Source: Hippopus hippopus (lineage: Eukaryota > Mollusca > Bivalvia > Cardiida > Cardiidae). From it: a stretch of DNA of 64,000 nt. The notes beneath the pieces are model-generated. The model was not told where the DNA came from. It was given only the letters and a program-made list of their open reading frames with translations, and searched no databases. Made by a program: the position numbers and the translations under genes. The DNA lies in NCBI GenBank assembly GCA_946811185.2, contig OX328097.1:8998252-9062251 (forward strand). The letters are read 5' to 3'. Positions within the stretch are counted from its first letter, which is position 1. Each line of letters starts with the position of its first letter. This document shows, one piece after another, positions 51,901 to 52,960 of this stretch.

Positions 51901-52831
51901 GGAAAATTCCCAACTTTATAATCGCGGCATTTCGGATATACATAGACAATATATTGGTTATGTAAACTAATGTACATCACGGAACAATCCGAATGACCAC
52001 TTTTATTTTCCAGCTTCCGGGAATTATTCTATTCCGTGATTGGCTAACGTAAATCTGGGTTGCATATCATTAAAATTGGATCCCCGCTCGGTATTTTGTA
52101 TGCCCAATACAGAGAAATAGGCCAAAAACCATCTAAGAAAATTCTCTTTTTTTTTTTGTTGTTTAATGTTGTCATATTTTCAGTCCGGTAAAATTTGGTT
52201 TGGTCTGGTAAAAATTTGAAGTTTACCAGACCCACTGTCCCGTGAAAAATTTGAGTATTTTGTGAAGTCTGAAACCATTTATTTTTGCACTTTCCACCCT
52301 TTTGTCCCTTGAACGATAGGTTCAAACCTTTTATTTTTGCATTTTCCATTCCTTTTTCCGCCCTTTTTCTCTTGATTGATAGGCTATCCACATGGTTTAT
52401 ACATTACAGCATGGACTGAGGAACATAACAAAAATATTATTTATGAAACACAGTGGGAATTACAAATTAAGGTTTTAAATAACGAAGGTTTGGACAAAAC
52501 AAAGCCATGCATTGGGTGTAAAGAAGGTCACTGTACATAAACACTATATAATTGCTTTGTTACCGAAACATCCAATCGATTTACTCTATAAGCCTATGTT
52601 ACCGAACTCGTATGATACCGAAACATCCGTAAATCTTCTTCCTTGATTACTGTAGAACTTAGCTTTTCATGTATAAAAAAAAAATGGCAATTGTCTTCAG
52701 TGTAAACCCTTCTGATAAGCCCTGATAAGCCGCAGTAACCTGCTAGAAACGATTCGTTGCCGTTAACCATTTAACCTACCACCAAATGTCCTAGAACCAT
52801 CACGTCCAGTCGTAACTGAGAATTCCGCCAT
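2339..52831 (-). CDS. NXF1: NXF1/TAP nuclear mRNA export receptor (22 exons, last exon not found)
   Basis: NXF1 binds mature mRNPs, dimerises with NXT1/p15 and carries them through nuclear pores by contacting FG nucleoporins. I joined 22 exons on the minus strand. All introns are GT-AG and the phases chain without a break, giving about 649 codons before a missing last exon; from memory human NXF1 is 619 aa. Domains by residue: Arg/Gly-rich N-terminus 1-130; RNP-like RNA-binding domain about 148-242 (QWFKILIPWG); leucine-rich repeats about 255-390 (IPELVILNLSNNKL, LDGHDLPPP); NTF2-like domain about 405-570 (AYHDKASFSL, LPKTQHDLNSLVVDV); UBA-like/TAP-C from about 596 (NGWDYSKAGQAF, matching the conserved NWDY region). 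Introns reach about 7 kb and are packed with MITEs; intron 15 hosts a ZDHHC gene on the other strand. Domain order and identity are strong. Exon 16 is the least secure exon. Confidence 0.95.
2417..2676. repeat. Family B MITE
   Basis: About 260 bp, starting GAGTCATCCTCTGGC and ending near AGAATGGCTC, with the central palindrome around GTCAGCCTGCACAGACTG. Lies just upstream (minus strand) of NXF1 exon 22. Confidence 0.8.
2974..3227 (+). repeat. Family A MITE, diverged
   Basis: Hairpin arms are imperfect (AAAATGCTGGTAGCCAACAC). Ends GGTAAAAGGTTA. Confidence 0.7.
3245..3300. repeat. Short perfect inverted repeat
   Basis: Arms AAGTGGGATATACAGCA and its complement around an 8-base loop. The right arm runs into SINE-like sequence (CACTTTCAACATTAC). 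Confidence 0.7.
3374..3534 (-). CDS. NXF1: NXF1 exon 21 (linker and start of UBA-like domain)
   Basis: Begins SAFKNPAPTPSSSPVP, a Pro/Ser linker matching human AMPAPTPSSSPVP, then SGLTQEQQQMVASFMNDSGM, the first helix of the FG-binding TAP-C domain. Phase 0 in, two bases out. Confidence 0.95.
3632..3861 (+). repeat. Family A MITE
   Basis: Flanked on both sides by duplicate fragments (TTTTAACGACCCTGAGG at about 3,597 and 3,874) of another copy, suggesting insertion into or recombination with an older copy. A SINE fragment follows at about 3,897-3,990. Confidence 0.75.
4048..4105 (-). CDS. NXF1: NXF1 exon 20
   Basis: Completes Ser and encodes MLIVNDMLTITNASQDQIQ, matching human LCIVNDELFVRNASSEEIQ at the end of the NTF2-like domain. 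Confidence 0.94.
4897..5162. repeat. Family B MITE
   Basis: GAGTTATGCTCTG at the left and GAGAGCATGGCTCA at the right; central palindrome CAGCCTGCGCAGTCCGCGCA. Abuts NXF1 exon 19. Confidence 0.82.
5177..5246 (-). CDS. NXF1: NXF1 exon 19
   Basis: Encodes LKSDSPPMRAFSRTFVTVPG then GH, matching human DSLRAFTRTFIAVPA. Phase 1 in, phase 2 out, donor gtaggt. Confidence 0.94.
5917..6333 (+). repeat. Family E composite element, copy 1
   Basis: Core flanked by TTATTATACTGCAAAG (5,958) and CTTTGCAGTATAATAA (to 6,333), preceded by a collapsed hairpin (TTGTACGGTCAGG facing CCTAACCGTACAA). Other copies at about 17,440-17,900 and 51,158-51,656. Confidence 0.85.
6402..6444 (-). CDS. NXF1: NXF1 exon 18 (43-nt microexon)
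   Basis: 14 codons plus one base: PTMICFNVQGVFKE. Matches human LLCFSVNGVFKE. Acceptor tttcag, donor gtatat. Confidence 0.93.
6582..6799 (+). repeat. Family A MITE plus trailing fragment
   Basis: Full-length copy ending GGTAAAGAGTTAA; a 5' fragment of another copy continues from its TTAA to about 6,880. Confidence 0.8.
7003..7192. repeat. Foldback element with poly-G and A-rich flanks
   Basis: Poly-G run at 7,000-7,022, then a hairpin (GAATATTTTCATGAGTGGC and its complement, 7,065-7,110) inside arms reading GAAATTTCTTTCATTGAGTG. Related foldbacks occur at 42,128-42,214 and 46,556-46,742. CAAAAA-type run at 7,147-7,185. Confidence 0.7.
7581..7693 (-). CDS. NXF1: NXF1 exon 17 (NTF2-like domain)
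   Basis: Encodes RKYKLLRTGNHIIPQLCLLP and KTQHDLNSLVVDVSLVS. LPKTQHD-N-VVD is the most conserved block of the NXF1 NTF2-like domain. Acceptor gtctag, donor gtaagt. Confidence 0.95.
7868..8413 (+). repeat. Family C TTAA element, copy 1 (546 bp)
   Basis: TTAA-AGGTGG at the left and CCACCT-TTAA at the right. Contains CpG-bearing stretches but no coding sequence. A second copy of exactly the same length lies inverted at 61,589-62,134. Confidence 0.88.
8433..8580 (+). repeat. Family A MITE fragment
   Basis: Hairpin and inner 3' part only; both termini missing. It abuts the family C copy. Confidence 0.65.
8584..9056 (+). repeat. GAGCAC...GCTAAAA element with four 60-bp tandem units
   Basis: Starts near AACAAGAGCAC and ends near ACAAGCTAAAAAT. 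Four tandem copies (about 8,740-8,975) of a unit starting CACATTTGAATTAAATATTT. Related copies: 20,144-20,436, 32,806-33,105 and, reversed, about 56,400-56,550. Confidence 0.75.
9160..9645. repeat. Run of three family A MITEs
   Basis: Full copy 9,160-9,383 (minus, TTAA both ends, near-perfect hairpin); deleted copy about 9,392-9,515 (hairpin missing); left half of a third, about 9,512-9,645. Confidence 0.82.
9775..10617. repeat. Run of three family A MITEs
   Basis: Copies at 9,775-10,005 (plus), 10,169-10,393 (plus) and 10,390-10,617 (minus, diverged), the last two sharing a junction. The second has matched changes in both hairpin arms (GGAGACAATGC and GCATTGTCTCC). Confidence 0.8.
10640..11220. 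other. Intron sequence with a decayed family A remnant
   Basis: A degenerate MITE-like piece at about 10,650-10,860, then AT-rich sequence with no recognisable feature. Confidence 0.5.
11221..11651. repeat. Two family A MITEs sharing one TTAA
   Basis: Plus-oriented copy 11,221-11,425 (hairpin damaged) and minus-oriented copy 11,422-11,651 meet at the TTAA at 11,422. Confidence 0.82.
11860..11927 (-). CDS. NXF1: NXF1 exon 16 (5' part inside a family A MITE)
   Basis: The 3' part (11,860-11,895) encodes KDKKWKKIDCKT and a gtaatt donor in the phase needed by exon 17; it aligns with human KDSRNVKKLKDPTL. The only acceptor I see that keeps frame with exon 15 is at 11,928-11,929, inside the end of the MITE that begins at 11,896. 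It would make about ten residues (LTTLSFGNNL) MITE-derived and restores the expected domain length. A separate undetected exon is the alternative. Confidence 0.6.
11896..12250 (-). repeat. Family A MITE overlapping NXF1 exon 16, plus fragment
   Basis: Full copy 11,896-12,105; its first 32 bases coincide with the proposed exon 16 5' part. A truncated second copy follows at about 12,120-12,250. Confidence 0.82.
12489..12795 (-). repeat. tRNA-derived SINE
   Basis: Minus strand reads GGTAGCTCAGTCGGTA (box A) and GGTTTGATCCC (box B); the tail is (ATCA)n. Body shared with the copies at 18,567, 30,974, 32,206 and 46,080. Confidence 0.85.
12860..13174. repeat. Decayed family A copies
   Basis: A 3' fragment in plus orientation runs into a minus-oriented copy (about 12,983-13,174) with a broken hairpin, ending GGTAAAGGGTTGA. 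Confidence 0.65.
13333..13518. repeat. Long near-perfect inverted repeat (about 93-bp arms, 2-base loop)
   Basis: Arms meet at GGTTTAGCC/GGCTAAACC with essentially no spacer and only scattered mismatches. Lies about 100 bp upstream of the ZDHHC exon at 13,616. Foldback MITE or hairpin; could obstruct replication or provide regulation. Confidence 0.9.
13616..13818 (+). CDS. ZDHHC gene, upstream exon with unrecognised N-terminal extension
   Basis: Bounded by tttttacag and gtaagt. In frame with exon B it encodes a charged soluble segment starting KRLREMEGIVRRKTSSVVKA and containing KWFEPFKIPEDPNKPFLQRY. I do not recognise it and know of no match in vertebrate ZDHHC24, so it may be a lineage-specific cytosolic extension. 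It could instead belong to a different transcript ending at the TGA at 13,840. Confidence 0.6.
13616..15808 (+). CDS. DHHC-type protein S-acyltransferase, ZDHHC24-like (two exons seen)
   Basis: DHHC enzymes transfer palmitate from acyl-CoA to cysteines of membrane-associated proteins at the Golgi, ER or plasma membrane. Exon A (13,616-13,818) joins exon B (14,837-15,808) in phase 0; counting from the ATG at 13,633 gives 385 residues. Numbering from the ATG at 14,855 (317 residues): transmembrane segments about 6-20 and 29-53; acidic-Pro DPS at 54-56; Cys-rich domain 112-150 with paired Cys/His ligands and the catalytic DHHC at 137-140; transmembrane segments about 153-177 and 205-241; TPHE at 242-245, the TTxE-like motif; and a FGTYW/DGI C-terminal region like ZDHHC24. 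The gene sits in NXF1 intron 15, antisense. A further upstream exon is implied because exon A opens with a split codon. Confidence 0.88.
13846..14352 (+). repeat. Family A MITE interrupted by a tRNA-type SINE
   Basis: The MITE begins CCTTTACCACACAATCC, is split at about 13,888 by a minus-strand SINE (to about 14,128; box A TGGCCCAGTGG, (TGAT)n tail), and resumes AACAATCCTGAGAAAG. Lies in the ZDHHC intron. Confidence 0.85.
14439..14580 (+). repeat. Family A MITE, 3' half
   Basis: 5' truncated; only the right hairpin arm remains; ends GGTAAAGAGTTAA at 14,580. Confidence 0.75.
14837..15808 (+). CDS. ZDHHC gene, main exon with catalytic domain and stop
   Basis: Follows a pyrimidine-rich tract and ttacag. 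Carries all transmembrane segments, the zinc-binding Cys-rich domain and DHHC, ending at TAA 15,806-15,808 after EPLEQQQP. A single long coding exon for the catalytic core. A family A MITE begins about 30 bp after the stop. Confidence 0.92.
   Translation, partial: RNLRCLMAFQAPTMIYVYMVYIVPHTFEEYSQWTQFCYMLLCWFIMINGLSNYFLVIFTDPSTSNIDMAKWYSELNPISGNPNQGLLQTNNAENGLEKTNGHSVYDMDDTGGLEWKFCKKCNIFMPPRSHHCKYCDKCILKRDHHCNMVGNCVGYNNQRFFIVLTVYAMITGLLGGFFTMKYIYEAMWPTMYSWTDLILPVTFLRCLFGNVSMLQALLTLHVYLEIPFGLFGVMYFILQMIHIIIGLTPHEVEKNLPLKNTNTLSQKMRSVFGTYWLLNFVFPMVLFFKQTEDGIHWEHIKIDHNAKRKAKETNTEPLEQQQP
15838..16526. repeat. Family A copies downstream of ZDHHC
   Basis: 15,838-16,062 (minus, good hairpin), left fragment 16,057-16,130, and 16,320-16,526 (minus). 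The ZDHHC 3' UTR probably includes the first. Confidence 0.75.
16659..17300. repeat. Run of three family A MITEs
   Basis: About 16,659-16,884 (minus), 16,884-17,090 (plus, near-perfect hairpin) and 17,085-17,300 (minus). The third has a shortened stem with matched changes (GAGAGAATGC and CATTCTCTC). Confidence 0.75.
17440..17900 (+). repeat. Family E composite element, copy 2
   Basis: Same core as at 5,917 and 51,158, with only the right half of the long hairpin (TGAACAAGTTTCCAAGTCCC) preserved in front. Confidence 0.85.
17990..18495 (+). repeat. Family A MITE run; includes a type copy
   Basis: A 3' fragment (to about 18,101), then a textbook 229-bp copy at 18,098-18,326 with TTAA at both ends and a perfect hairpin (about 18,148-18,216), then a decayed minus copy to 18,495. 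This is the reference copy for the family: TTAAC-YCTTTACCA ends, inner GCAAATGCTTTCAATTTGGA. Confidence 0.9.
18567..18845 (-). repeat. tRNA-derived SINE, 5' end decayed
   Basis: Shares the body CAGCCAGTACATCTATCCAT and CACTAATCCTCAGAAAGAAA with other copies; the box A end is not recognisable. A decayed family A piece follows to about 19,040. Confidence 0.7.
19075..19238 (-). CDS. NXF1: NXF1 exon 15 (NTF2-like domain, first part)
   Basis: 54 codons plus two bases, including TIVRFLKEYFTVYDSDNRSG and AGAYHDKASFSLA. Aligns with human VLHFLQQYYAIYDSGDRQ and AYHDGACCSL, the p15-binding NTF2-like fold. Donor gtgagt. Confidence 0.95.
19440..19893. repeat. Family A remnant and complete family B MITE
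   Basis: Decayed A at about 19,440-19,625. Family B at 19,633-19,893 is a good reference: GAGCCATGCTCTGGCAAAG at the left, CACAGAGCATGGCTCA at the right, and a central palindrome (CCAGGTCAGCATGTGCGGAC). It lies about 50 bp from NXF1 exon 14. Confidence 0.85.
19945..20013 (-). CDS. NXF1: NXF1 exon 14
   Basis: 23 codons in phase 0: DGHDLPPPITFDIEARTDLP then KSR. Matches human [20 protein letters not shown], the join between leucine-rich repeats and the NTF2-like domain. Donor gtaatt. Confidence 0.94.
20144..20436 (+). repeat. GAGCAC...GCTAAAA element, copy 2
   Basis: Begins GAGCACCCCTTTGGGTGC (small palindrome) and ends CCCAGCTAAAAATTAA; ends exactly where the next family A copy begins. Confidence 0.7.
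20440..20667 (+). repeat. Family A MITE with covarying hairpin
   Basis: TTAA at both ends. The hairpin (about 20,496-20,561) has GCTCATAACGAGC in place of GCTGGTAACCAGC, both arms altered so pairing is kept. Confidence 0.88.
20822..21228. repeat. Two family A MITEs sharing one TTAA
   Basis: Plus copy 20,822-21,003 (3' end deleted) joined at TTAA 21,000 to a complete minus copy ending 21,228 with a perfect hairpin. Lies 70 bp from NXF1 exon 13. Confidence 0.85.
21300..21336 (-). CDS. NXF1: NXF1 exon 13 (37-nt microexon)
   Basis: A 37-nt exon completing Ser and encoding AVRKLFPKVQKL, matching human AIRERFPKLLRL. Acceptor attgcag, donor gtaagt. Shorter than any usual ORF cutoff. Confidence 0.92.
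21462..21917. repeat. Two family A MITEs
   Basis: Plus copy 21,462-21,673 and complete minus copy 21,687-21,917 (TTAA both ends). Confidence 0.85.
22260..23154. repeat. Family B MITEs flanking a TAGAGCTGTC...GCGGGGGTATA element
   Basis: Family B remnant 22,260-22,470; an element at about 22,488-22,798 starting ACTAGAGCTGTCACTGAATG, with GGACGGACAGG and ending TTGCGGGGGTATAA (reverse relative at 57,704-57,865); then family B 22,904-23,154 with the palindrome GCCTGCGCAGTCCGCGCAGG. Confidence 0.75.
23160..25110. other. NXF1 intron 12, no gene seen
   Basis: AT-rich intron sequence. A short palindrome (CAGACTGCATAGAGCATGTA) at about 24,975-25,015 belongs to a dispersed hairpin motif. The stretch 24,630-24,740 is CpG-richer but shows no exon. 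Confidence 0.5.
25212..25292. repeat. (GA)n microsatellite
   Basis: About 35 GA units after a poly-G run. The minus-strand Ser-Leu repeat frame here is an artefact. Confidence 0.95.
26236..26415. repeat. Compound trinucleotide repeats (TAG)n, (TTG)n, (CTG)n, (GAT)n
   Basis: Successive runs of different triplets. Apparent Thr/Ser-rich and Ile-rich minus-strand frames are artefacts. Confidence 0.93.
26682..26817. repeat. Foldback element (about 60-bp arms)
   Basis: TAATCTACACGAGCTTTCAG at the left and its near complement at the right, with a palindromic centre around GTGATATAATCACAGGATC. Confidence 0.85.
26957..27230. repeat. Family B fragment and decayed family A copy
   Basis: GTGTCATGCTCTGTG left end of B (26,957-27,030), then a family A remnant with a mutated hairpin. 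Confidence 0.6.
27390..27499 (-). CDS. NXF1: NXF1 exon 12 (LRR 4)
   Basis: Encodes ITHIEEIRKLSAWKLEGLHL, then DGNILCDKF, matching human LKLEELWLDGNSLCDTF. Splits a Ser codon with exon 13. Confidence 0.95.
27539..27914. repeat. Family B fragment, family A MITE, then G/GA run
   Basis: B left end 27,539-27,610 is cut exactly at the TTAA (27,612) of a minus-oriented A copy ending 27,812; poly-G and (GA)n at 27,850-27,914. A therefore inserted into B. Confidence 0.8.
27915..28840. other. NXF1 intron 11, no gene seen
   Basis: No repeat or exon recognised with confidence. The 73-codon minus frame at 27,938-28,159 has no recognisable protein and lies between repeats. Confidence 0.45.
28843..29250 (+). 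repeat. Two plus-oriented family A MITEs sharing one TTAA
   Basis: 28,843-29,026 (3' truncated) and 29,023-29,250 in direct orientation. Both share TTTTTCCCATGTTTGATTTG, so they look like a tandem duplication and not two insertions. Confidence 0.85.
29251..30240. other. NXF1 intron 11, no gene seen
   Basis: Unique-looking sequence with no exon or clear element boundaries. Confidence 0.45.
30241..30500. repeat. Family B MITE
   Basis: AGTCATGCACTGTGAAAAG at the left and CCAGAGCATGGCTCA at the right; the central palindrome is shortened (CAGCCTGCAGTTTGCAGGCTG). It ends about 260 bp from NXF1 exon 11. Confidence 0.82.
30757..30864 (-). CDS. NXF1: NXF1 exon 11 (LRR 2-3)
   Basis: 36 codons in phase 0 with two repeat strands, LVILNLSNNKLERLENL and VKVLDLSENK. 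LNLSNNKL is nearly identical to human LNLSNNRL. Donor gtatga. Confidence 0.95.
30974..32044 (-). repeat. tRNA-derived SINE split by a Tc1-like relic
   Basis: The (TGAT)n tail and GGTGTTTAACATTGTTTCAA at 30,974-31,017 continue at 31,775 with TATAATTTCACCTATATCAT; between them is the Tc1-like element. The SINE 5' end at about 32,040 reads TGAGCCTCAGTAG on the minus strand. Confidence 0.82.
31018..31774 (-). mobile_element. Tc1/mariner relic with transposase C-terminus between about 240-bp inverted arms
   Basis: Flanked by TA. Termini CTCCTCAGAAAAAGTTAAGC and the matching complement form inverted arms of about 240 bp (31,020-31,267 and 31,534-31,772). The middle, on the minus strand, encodes a broken transposase end: WPARSPDLSPIEHVWDILGR, the block holding the third catalytic acidic residue, then EWQDIPQQQLDGLI and RRVQACICVNGGHTVY. 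An in-frame stop interrupts it and the N-terminal part is absent, so it is non-autonomous. Confidence 0.88.
32045..32200 (+). repeat. Family A MITE, 5' truncated
   Basis: Retains one hairpin arm and the 3' half, ending GTAAAGGGTTAA; abuts SINEs on both sides. Confidence 0.72.
32206..32500 (-). repeat. tRNA-derived SINE
   Basis: Minus strand begins GAGCCCAGTAGCTCAGTCAG (box A region). Body shared with the neighbouring copy. Ends about 135 bp from NXF1 exon 10. Confidence 0.82.
32635..32723 (-). CDS. NXF1: NXF1 exon 10 (LRR 1)
   Basis: Encodes FTESQLYMNLARAQVMSNVV and KIIKDNIPE. The IIxDNIPE end leads directly into the first canonical leucine-rich repeat strand in exon 11. A MITE-rich intron lies on each side. 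Confidence 0.93.
32806..33105 (+). repeat. GAGCAC...element, copy 3
   Basis: Begins AAGAGCACCCCCTGCAGGGG (palindromic) and includes GGGGCATAACTCTGTCAAAA, shared with 8,584 and 20,144. Confidence 0.7.
33552..34330. repeat. Three family A MITEs
   Basis: 33,552-33,785 and 33,782-34,010 are head-to-tail, sharing TTAA 33,782; a minus copy 34,070-34,330 is lengthened by an internal duplication around TTGCAGACAACAAAATAAAT. A hairpin motif (CAAACTGTACAGAAAGTGCA) lies just upstream. Confidence 0.85.
34572..34641 (-). CDS. NXF1: NXF1 exon 9 (linker to LRR)
   Basis: Encodes VCMSNRYDPPTKTLNLSSLH, matching human MSKRYDGSQQALDLKGLR. Donor gtagcc; ends one base into a Val codon completed by exon 10. Confidence 0.92.
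34678..34910 (-). repeat. Family A MITE
   Basis: Diverged TIRs, intact hairpin (about 34,793-34,858). Starts 37 bp from NXF1 exon 9. Confidence 0.78.
35064..36147 (+). repeat. 1.1-kb element: palindromic head, about 165-bp tandem core, (CGGA)n, CCAGTGGAGCTAAAA tail
   Basis: Head GAGGGCCATGATGGCCCTG; four tandem units each containing AAGCCCATGTAAAACTTGTG (35,249, 35,412, 35,578, 35,745); then GGACGGACAGACGGACGG and GGCCTTCGGCCAGTGGAGCT. Apparent minus-strand frames follow the tandem period. Confidence 0.82.
36577..36820. repeat. Foldback hairpin and homopolymer tracts
   Basis: GCGAAAATAACTCGTGCC and its complement (36,596-36,636) within arms GGGAAAGG/CCTTTCCC; then C, T and G runs at 36,762-36,808. 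Confidence 0.8.
36940..37835 (+). repeat. Tandem repeat (about 146 bp, 5-6 units) ending CTCAGGTGAGCTAAAAA
   Basis: Units contain CATTCTGACCAAGTTTCA and GCACACAAGGTTTT (near 36,998, 37,143, 37,287, 37,434, 37,579, 37,724). Same general build as the elements at 35,064 and 43,695, with a different core. Confidence 0.85.
38058..38129 (-). CDS. NXF1: NXF1 exon 8
   Basis: 24 codons in phase 0: MTILVRDSAPP, then a segment ending EEELDKLK. SAPP matches human NSSAPP, the last strand of the RNA-binding domain and the linker to the leucine-rich repeats. Confidence 0.92.
38648..38752 (-). CDS. NXF1: NXF1 exon 7 (RNA-binding domain)
   Basis: 35 codons in phase 0, beginning FHYEDKSAVFYVNDRLAANA and ending TMPNGFK. 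FHYE plus the aromatic strand matches FHYENTRAQFFVED of human NXF1. Confidence 0.94.
38845..39380. repeat. Family B MITE followed by a double-hairpin foldback element
   Basis: B at 38,845-39,107. Foldback at 39,112-39,380: termini GCAACATGAGAAAAGGGACA and complement, two internal palindromes (CAGCCTGCGCAGTCCGCGCA and a weaker one) each within arms like AAAGTGTCGTCTCGGAT. Confidence 0.85.
39447..39681 (-). repeat. Family A MITE
   Basis: Diverged ends; hairpin shortened to AAGAAGAAAATGCTGG type. Confidence 0.7.
39760..42030. mobile_element. Family D TTAA element (2.27 kb, non-autonomous)
   Basis: TTAA followed by AAGGGTAACTGTAG at the left; the right end, read in complement, is TTAA then AAGGGCAACTACAG. 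No transposase frame inside; it carries two copies of the short TGCAGTCTGATCT hairpin motif (about 40,425-40,470 and 41,465-41,520). Boundaries rest on TIR plus TTAA only, so two unrelated ends are possible. Confidence 0.6.
42128..42214. repeat. Foldback element
   Basis: GATCGAAATTTCTTTCATTG facing GATGAAAGAAATTTCC, with an inner palindrome around TTCACGAGTGGC. Relatives at 7,037 and 46,556. Confidence 0.75.
42680..42763 (-). CDS. NXF1: NXF1 exon 6 (RNA-binding domain)
   Basis: 28 codons, phase 0 at both ends, beginning IPWGNKADKEFILKNI and ending DVPFIPTY. Corresponds to helix 1 and strand 2 of the RNP-like fold. Donor gtaagt. Confidence 0.92.
43035..43231 (+). repeat. Family A MITE, 5' end missing
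   Basis: Intact hairpin near 43,057-43,125; ends GGTAAAGATTTAA. Confidence 0.78.
43695..44820 (+). repeat. 1.1-kb element: palindromic head, about 145-bp tandem core, (CGGA)n, CCAGTAGAGCTAAAA tail
   Basis: Head GAGGCCCTGAAGGGCCTG; units contain GGCTACTTTTCCGATACTG and ACCACAAATGCAGACTTTAT; then GGACGGACAGACAGACGGAC and GCTTTCAGCCAGTAGAGCT. Same architecture as 35,064 with an unrelated core. Confidence 0.82.
44868..45684 (-). repeat. Two family A MITEs around a hairpin motif
   Basis: 44,868-45,082 and 45,458-45,684 (perfect hairpin). Between them, 45,215-45,270, lies the best example of the short dispersed hairpin (GATCAGACTGCACAGAATGT). The second ends about 40 bp from NXF1 exon 5. Confidence 0.82.
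45726..45805 (-). CDS. NXF1: NXF1 exon 5 (start of RNA-binding domain)
   Basis: Encodes DRGTYKRLGLPIENKTSGDD and then QWFKIL, which continues as IPWG in exon 6; this matches the NWFKITIPYG first strand of the NXF1 RNA-binding domain. Acceptor acctag, donor gtacgt. Confidence 0.9.
45866..46742. repeat. Family A copy, tRNA-derived SINE, foldback
   Basis: A at 45,866-46,072; a minus-strand SINE at 46,080-46,383 with the clearest promoter boxes (GGTAGCTCAGTCC and GGTTCGATCCC); a two-part foldback at 46,556-46,742 (GAAATTTCTTTCATCAAGTG facing its complement). Confidence 0.85.
46857..46933 (-). CDS. NXF1: NXF1 exon 4
   Basis: Encodes SPYGRPPRGSFRWRRNDYGG and GRHES, a basic linker before the RNA-binding domain. 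The acceptor is gaacag and the donor gtaggt; the donor choice is fixed by phase with exon 5. Confidence 0.82.
46978..47860. repeat. Four family A MITEs joined end to end, each sharing a TTAA
   Basis: Copies at 46,978-47,205 (plus), 47,202-47,430 (minus), 47,427-47,653 (minus) and 47,650-47,860 (minus, 3' end lost). The second has matched arm changes (GTGAG with CTCAC). Confidence 0.9.
48285..48878. repeat. Three family A MITEs
   Basis: 48,285-48,496 (plus), 48,497-48,655 (plus, 5' truncated) and 48,653-48,878 (minus, TTAA both ends). The last lies 58 bp from NXF1 exon 3. Confidence 0.83.
48937..49093 (-). CDS. NXF1: NXF1 exon 3 (RGG/acidic segment)
   Basis: Encodes YKRGSYRGGRDSNYGGNSYY followed by the acidic VDDEGDDTMGDEFS, which resembles the EEDDGDVAM patch of vertebrate NXF1. 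Donor gtaagt. Low complexity but phase-consistent on both sides. Confidence 0.88.
49425..49848. repeat. 46-bp tandem duplication and a tRNA-type SINE
   Basis: CTTAGACATGAAGGGCC... repeated twice (49,420-49,505). Minus-strand SINE at 49,586-49,848 whose start reads GCCGGGTAGCTCAGTGGTTA. Confidence 0.78.
50037..50250 (+). repeat. Family A MITE
   Basis: 5' end lost; ends AGTAAAGAGTTAA. A decayed fragment precedes it at 49,880-50,000. Confidence 0.75.
50456..50554 (-). CDS. NXF1: NXF1 exon 2 (RGG-rich)
   Basis: Encodes HDDRWDDGG and then RGRGRGGYRGRSQKYRGFGR, an Arg/Gly-rich segment typical of the NXF1 N-terminus, which is known to bind RNA and carry the nuclear localisation signal. Donor gtgagt; enters in phase 1 and leaves in phase 1. 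Confidence 0.88.
50580..50970 (+). repeat. Two family A MITEs sharing one TTAA
   Basis: 50,580-50,748 (5' end lost) and 50,745-50,970, head-to-tail. The first starts about 25 bp from NXF1 exon 2. Confidence 0.8.
51073..52628. mobile_element. Long-TIR element in NXF1 intron 1
   Basis: Left arm CATGTTTCGGTAACTGACGA through GGTAACAAAGCAATTATGTA, resumed after an insertion as TTATGTACCGTGACG to about 51,716; right arm 52,488-52,628 is the complement (GCTTTGTTACCGAAACATCC). Arms about 140 bp with an internal loop of about 770 bp lacking a recognisable gene. Confidence 0.82.
51158..51656 (+). repeat. Family E composite element, copy 3 (most complete)
   Basis: Full hairpin (TTGTACGGTCAGGTGGCAGG with its complement, 51,161-51,282) followed by the TTATTATACTG...CAGTATAATAA core. 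Inserted cleanly in the left arm of the long-TIR element, so it is younger than it. Confidence 0.87.
52780..52831 (-). CDS. NXF1: NXF1 exon 1 (start codon)
   Basis: The start ATG is the complement of 52,829-52,831; 17 codons plus one base follow (MAEFSVTTGRDGSRTFG), then a gtaggt donor. Joining to exon 2 gives G-E-H-D-D-R, matching the EHDDER stretch near the start of vertebrate NXF1, which supports this start. Confidence 0.88.
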
Positions 52832-52960
52832 CTTGATTAACACGCCAGTCGTATTTGATCGGGGATACCGGGGAGAATCCAAAATGATGACGTCTTTTTT
52901 CTATTTTTAGACAGATGCCTAGTGTACTAAGGGTAAAACGACACTAAATGTAGATTAATC
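52832..52960 (-). promoter_or_regulatory. NXF1 proximal promoter / 5' UTR with YY1-like site over the start
   Basis: On the minus strand the start codon sits in CAAGATGGCGG, a good match to the YY1 core AAGATGGCGG that often overlaps start codons of housekeeping genes. About 60 bp upstream there is GACGTCAT, seven of eight bases of a CRE. The region is richer in CpG than the introns. Transcription start not determined. Confidence 0.45.
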
